Source of the DNA: Chloroflexota bacterium
Lineage (GTDB): Bacteria; Chloroflexota; UBA5177; JANWHV01
Reading direction: 5' to 3'
Length of the DNA stretch: 8,469 nucleotides
NCBI GenBank assembly: GCA_025450255.1
Contig: JANWHV010000127.1
Location: 1-8,469 of the forward strand
In this document: piece by piece, positions 6,585-8,469 of the stretch
Layout of the letters: every line of letters begins with the position of its first letter
Position numbering within the stretch: the stretch's first letter is position 1
The notes under the pieces: generated by a model
What the model was told of the DNA's origin: nothing
The model's input: only the letters and a program-made list of their open reading frames with translations
The model's database searches: none
Translations under genes and position numbers: made by a program

Positions 6585-7364
6585 ATGAGCAATCCACTCA
6601 CGCAGTTCCCCACCCCGCCAGACATGCTGGCCGGTAAGATCGCGATCATTACGGGAGCGAGTCGCGGCATAGGCGCCGCCGCGGCCCGCGTCTTCGCCAC
6701 TGCCGGCGCCACCGTGGTGCTCGCGGCCCGCGATGAGGCTGCCCTCACCACCGTGGCAGCGGACATTATCGCCGCCGGCGGCCGCGCCCTGCTCGTCCCC
6801 ACCGACGTCGGGGACGCGGACGCCGTCCAGCATCTTGTCGAGCGGACCCTGGATGCCTATGGACGCCTGGATGTCGCCTTCAACAACGCCGGCGCCGGCC
6901 ACATGCCCACTCCGCTCGCGGACCTGGCGGTAGATGATTTTGACCGCGCCATACAGGTCAATCTCAGAGGCGTCTTCCTCTGCATGAAGTACGAGATCGC
7001 CGCCATGCGCGATGGCGGCGCGATCCTCAATATGTCCTCTACCGCCGGCCTTAACGGCGTGCGGGGCCTGGGCGATTACGCGGCCGCCAAACATGGCGTG
7101 ATCGGCATGACCAAATCGGCGGCGCTCGACTATGCGGAGCGGAACATCCGCGTGAACGCCCTTGCCCCCGGACCGATCCTCAACGATAATCTGGCGCGGG
7201 CGGGCGAAGAGGCGCAAAAGCAGGTTATCCGCGCCGTGCCGTTGCGCCGCCTTGGTCGTCCGGAGGAGATCGGCGCGGCCGCCGCGTGGCTGTGCTCGGA
7301 CCAGGCGGCATTCATCACCGGGGCCACCATTCCGATCGACGGCGGCAGGCTGGCCGGTAGCTGA
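6585..7364 (+). CDS. Short-chain dehydrogenase/reductase (SDR, classical type)
   Basis: A 259-residue NAD(P)-dependent oxidoreductase of usual classical SDR length. The cofactor-binding TGASRGIG is at 23-30, NNAG at 100-103, and the catalytic set is S152 (NMSSTAG), Y165 and K169 (YAAAK). The C-terminal part has RVNALAPGPI, PLRRLGRPEEIGAAAAWLCS and FITGATIPIDGG, all standard. An arginine at 49 (AARD) just after the second strand suggests a preference for NADP, but this is weak. The natural substrate cannot be inferred; family members reduce or oxidise alcohols, ketones and acyl groups. GGGAGG at 6575-6580 lies 4 nt before the ATG. The gene is divergent from the TetR repressor and has its own strong-looking promoter. 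It is followed 54 nt later by a small membrane-protein gene in the same direction, probably in one transcript. Confidence 0.93.
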   Translation: MSNPLTQFPTPPDMLAGKIAIITGASRGIGAAAARVFATAGATVVLAARDEAALTTVAADIIAAGGRALLVPTDVGDADAVQHLVERTLDAYGRLDVAFNNAGAGHMPTPLADLAVDDFDRAIQVNLRGVFLCMKYEIAAMRDGGAILNMSSTAGLNGVRGLGDYAAAKHGVIGMTKSAALDYAERNIRVNALAPGPILNDNLARAGEEAQKQVIRAVPLRRLGRPEEIGAAAAWLCSDQAAFITGATIPIDGGRLAGS

Positions 7365-7418
7365 TAGACTCTGCCACTGTGGCATTCACTCAACTGACCC
7401 AGGGGAGACGATTTTACC

Positions 7419-7808
7419 ATGAAAGACACGACCACCATTGCCCAGATAACGATCCGCATCCTGGGCACAATCATGATCGTTCTCGGCGTGCTGATCTGGA
7501 CCGGTAACTTTGATAGCCTGATTGCCCTGCACCGACTGTTCGGCTTCGTGTTGGTGATCGCGCTCTGGACGCTGGCGTATCTCGCCTACACGTCCGGCGC
7601 GAACCAACGTCTGGCCATCGTGGCGTTTCTCTGGGGCCTGCTTACCCCGATACTGGGGCTGACGCAGGAGAATATCCTGACCGGGAACGGGCATTGGGTG
7701 ATCCAGATCCTGCACTTGCTGATCGGGCTGGGCATCATCGGCCTGGGCGAGCGGTTGGCGATGTCGATCAAGGCGCGTCGCGGCGCTCCGGCGGGCAGGG
7801 CGGCCTGA
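7419..7808 (+). CDS. Small four-helix membrane protein, uncharacterised
   Basis: A 129-residue protein with four predicted membrane helices at about 10-29, 40-59, 64-83 and 93-113, and a short basic tail (KARRGAPAGR) that should stay in the cytoplasm. Three histidines lie at or near helix starts (H38 in ALHRLFG, H92 in GHW, H99 in LHLLIG); a heme or metal role is possible but unproven. I recognise the pattern (lWtGn, LHrlfGf, GltQ, HWviqilHLliG) as that of a small uncharacterised membrane family, with no known function. AGGGGAG at 7401-7407 sits 11 nt before the ATG. It lies 54 nt after the SDR gene with no clear promoter between, so it is likely in the same TetR-controlled transcript. Codon use matches its neighbours apart from the hydrophobic bias. 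Confidence 0.85.
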   Translation: MKDTTTIAQITIRILGTIMIVLGVLIWTGNFDSLIALHRLFGFVLVIALWTLAYLAYTSGANQRLAIVAFLWGLLTPILGLTQENILTGNGHWVIQILHLLIGLGIIGLGERLAMSIKARRGAPAGRAA

Positions 7809-7825
7809 GTCTCTAGACGACTCGG
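7805..7825. terminator. Weak hairpin between convergent gene ends
   Basis: CTGAGTC (7805-7811) can pair with GACTCGG (7819-7825), one G-T pair included, around a 7-nt loop. It overlaps the stop of the small membrane-protein gene and precedes the end of the truncated acetyltransferase on the other strand. There is no proper T-run, so termination is only possible. Confidence 0.22.
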
Positions 7826-7832
7826 TTCATGT

Positions 7833-8036
7833 TCAGTATGCCATCCACTTGTGGACGCCATCCGCCTCCCAGGCTTCGGCAATACGGGCCGCCTCGCGCC
7901 GCGCCATATCGATCGTCCACTCGCCATACCACTCGGCGACGGCGGGATCCTGAAACAATAGCAACAAGTCCTCAGCATGCCCAGGACCAATTGGCTCCAG
8001 GCGAAGCCGTGCAGTGAGTCGGACGCGTGCAGGCAT
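7833..8036 (-). pseudogene. Truncated GNAT acetyltransferase (RimJ/RimL-like N-terminus)
   Basis: On the minus strand an ATG at 8036 (or GTG at 8039) opens about 67 codons ending in TGA at 7835-7833. GAGAGGGA at about 8053-8046 is a good ribosome binding site. The protein has LTARLRLEPIGPGHAEDLL, then FQDPAVAEWYGEWT and EAWEADGVHKWMAY, the first third of a RimJ/RimL-type N-acetyltransferase of about 170 residues. Such proteins continue after KWMAY into the beta strands and the acetyl-CoA loop (Q/RxxGxG/A); here the stop falls directly after that strand and no continuation is visible in any frame downstream, where the small membrane-protein gene ends 24 nt away. Without the cofactor site it cannot be an acetyltransferase. 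The start region is intact, so the 3' part was lost by deletion or rearrangement. Confidence 0.75.
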
Positions 8037-8345
8037 CACGGCATAGTCCCTCTCGGTCTGTCAGGCCCTGGTTTTATACCTCCTCAGACAGTGTATGAGC
8101 GTGGAGTCTGCCAGTGGTCGCCGTCGTCCATCCGTAGATACTCTAGCGCCCCACGTGTACCCTTCGCCGCGCGCCCAGCCGGCGTTTCCAGGAACGCCGT
8201 TGGCGCGCAAGAGTAGTGGGCTACGCGGCCGCGGCGGAGAGCACTGATCCCGGCTTCGGTAGCCGGCATGGGATGGCCGATCCATTATGCTAGAAAGGTG
8301 AGAATAATCGAGGGCGCGAACGATCGGAGCAAGGATCGCACGTTG
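8037..8345. other. Stretch of about 300 bases without a convincing gene
   Basis: This holds the 5' leader of the truncated acetyltransferase (minus) and of the MOSC gene (plus). A minus-strand frame of 61 codons (8269-8084, starting MPATEAGIS and ending WQTPRSYTV) has moderately GC-rich third positions, but no ribosome binding site and no family I recognise; it may be a decayed piece or chance. The last 60 bases are less GC-rich and include TATGCT and AATAAT, which could serve as -10 boxes for the MOSC gene, but no matched -35 is clear. Confidence 0.3.
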
Positions 8346-8469
8346 ATGGATGGAGCAGGAATAGTAACCGCGGTGAGCCGCAGCCCAACATATACGTTCA
8401 GCAAGCCGAATCAGGCGAGCATCCGGCTGCGGGCCGGGCTGGGCGTGCAGGGCGACGCGCACTTGGGCG
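8346..8469 (+). CDS. MOSC-domain protein, N-terminal part
   Basis: An ATG at 8346 starts a frame that is open to the window edge (41 codons plus one base). GGAG at 8326 and AAGGA at 8331-8335, 10 nt before the ATG, support the start. The residues read AVSRSPTYTFSKPNQASIRL, then GLGVQGDAHLG (31-41), which is the opening of MOSC (molybdenum cofactor sulfurase C-terminal) proteins: a first strand, the SKPxxxSIRL segment and the GLGVEGDAH motif. MOSC proteins are thought to handle sulfur or bind molybdenum cofactor; stand-alone members are largely uncharacterised. The conserved cysteine usually expected in the domain lies beyond the edge. Recognition is by motif only, but the match is distinctive. 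Confidence 0.8.
   Translation, partial: MDGAGIVTAVSRSPTYTFSKPNQASIRLRAGLGVQGDAHLG

Noticed and set aside
6461..6802. N-terminal extension of the TetR frame (up to 321 residues)
   Set aside because: It runs antisense through the start of the SDR gene and across the tetR promoter itself; TetR proteins normally start about 15-20 residues before the first helix.
8061..8462. 133-codon minus-strand frame at the right end
   Set aside because: It lies antisense to the MOSC start, which has a ribosome binding site and clear motifs; the product is not recognisable.

Overview
The window is a GC-rich bacterial segment (third codon positions mostly G or C) with a mixture of intact genes, two clearly broken genes and two genes cut by the window edges. 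I see no rRNA, tRNA, CRISPR array, transposase or phage gene. The gene types (a CopC-CopD protein carrying a beta-propeller tail, an immune-inhibitor-A-like secreted protease, and the remnant of a large HTH/ATPase regulator) are what one meets in soil Chloroflexota. That assignment is an inference from gene content, not something the sequence proves.

Layout, left to right. (1) Positions 1-567 hold the C-terminal part of an MFS transporter of the sugar-efflux (SetA/SetB-like) type. It is followed by a perfect 22-bp palindrome. (2) A broken regulator on the minus strand (819-1152) keeps only its N-terminal XRE-type HTH and its extreme C-terminus; the ATPase and repeat middle is gone. (3) A two-gene plus-strand unit (1384-5740) encodes a secreted HExxH metalloprotease and, overlapping it by 14 nt, an 824-residue fusion of CopC, CopD and an Asp-box beta-propeller. 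(4) A TetR repressor (minus) is divergent from a short-chain dehydrogenase and a small four-helix membrane protein (plus). The two transcription units appear to share one AT-rich promoter island in which the two promoters interlock. (5) A GNAT acetyltransferase (minus) is truncated after about 67 residues. (6) A roughly 300-bp stretch follows with no convincing gene, and the first 41 codons of a MOSC-domain protein (plus) run off the right edge.

How they may work together. The protease and copper-fusion pair look co-transcribed, and both products are exported or membrane-bound, so they probably act outside the cytoplasm. The TetR protein most likely controls the SDR and membrane-protein genes and its own gene. 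The most unusual items are the CopC-CopD-propeller fusion with an altered CopC copper site, the interlocked TetR/SDR promoters, and the internally deleted regulator.
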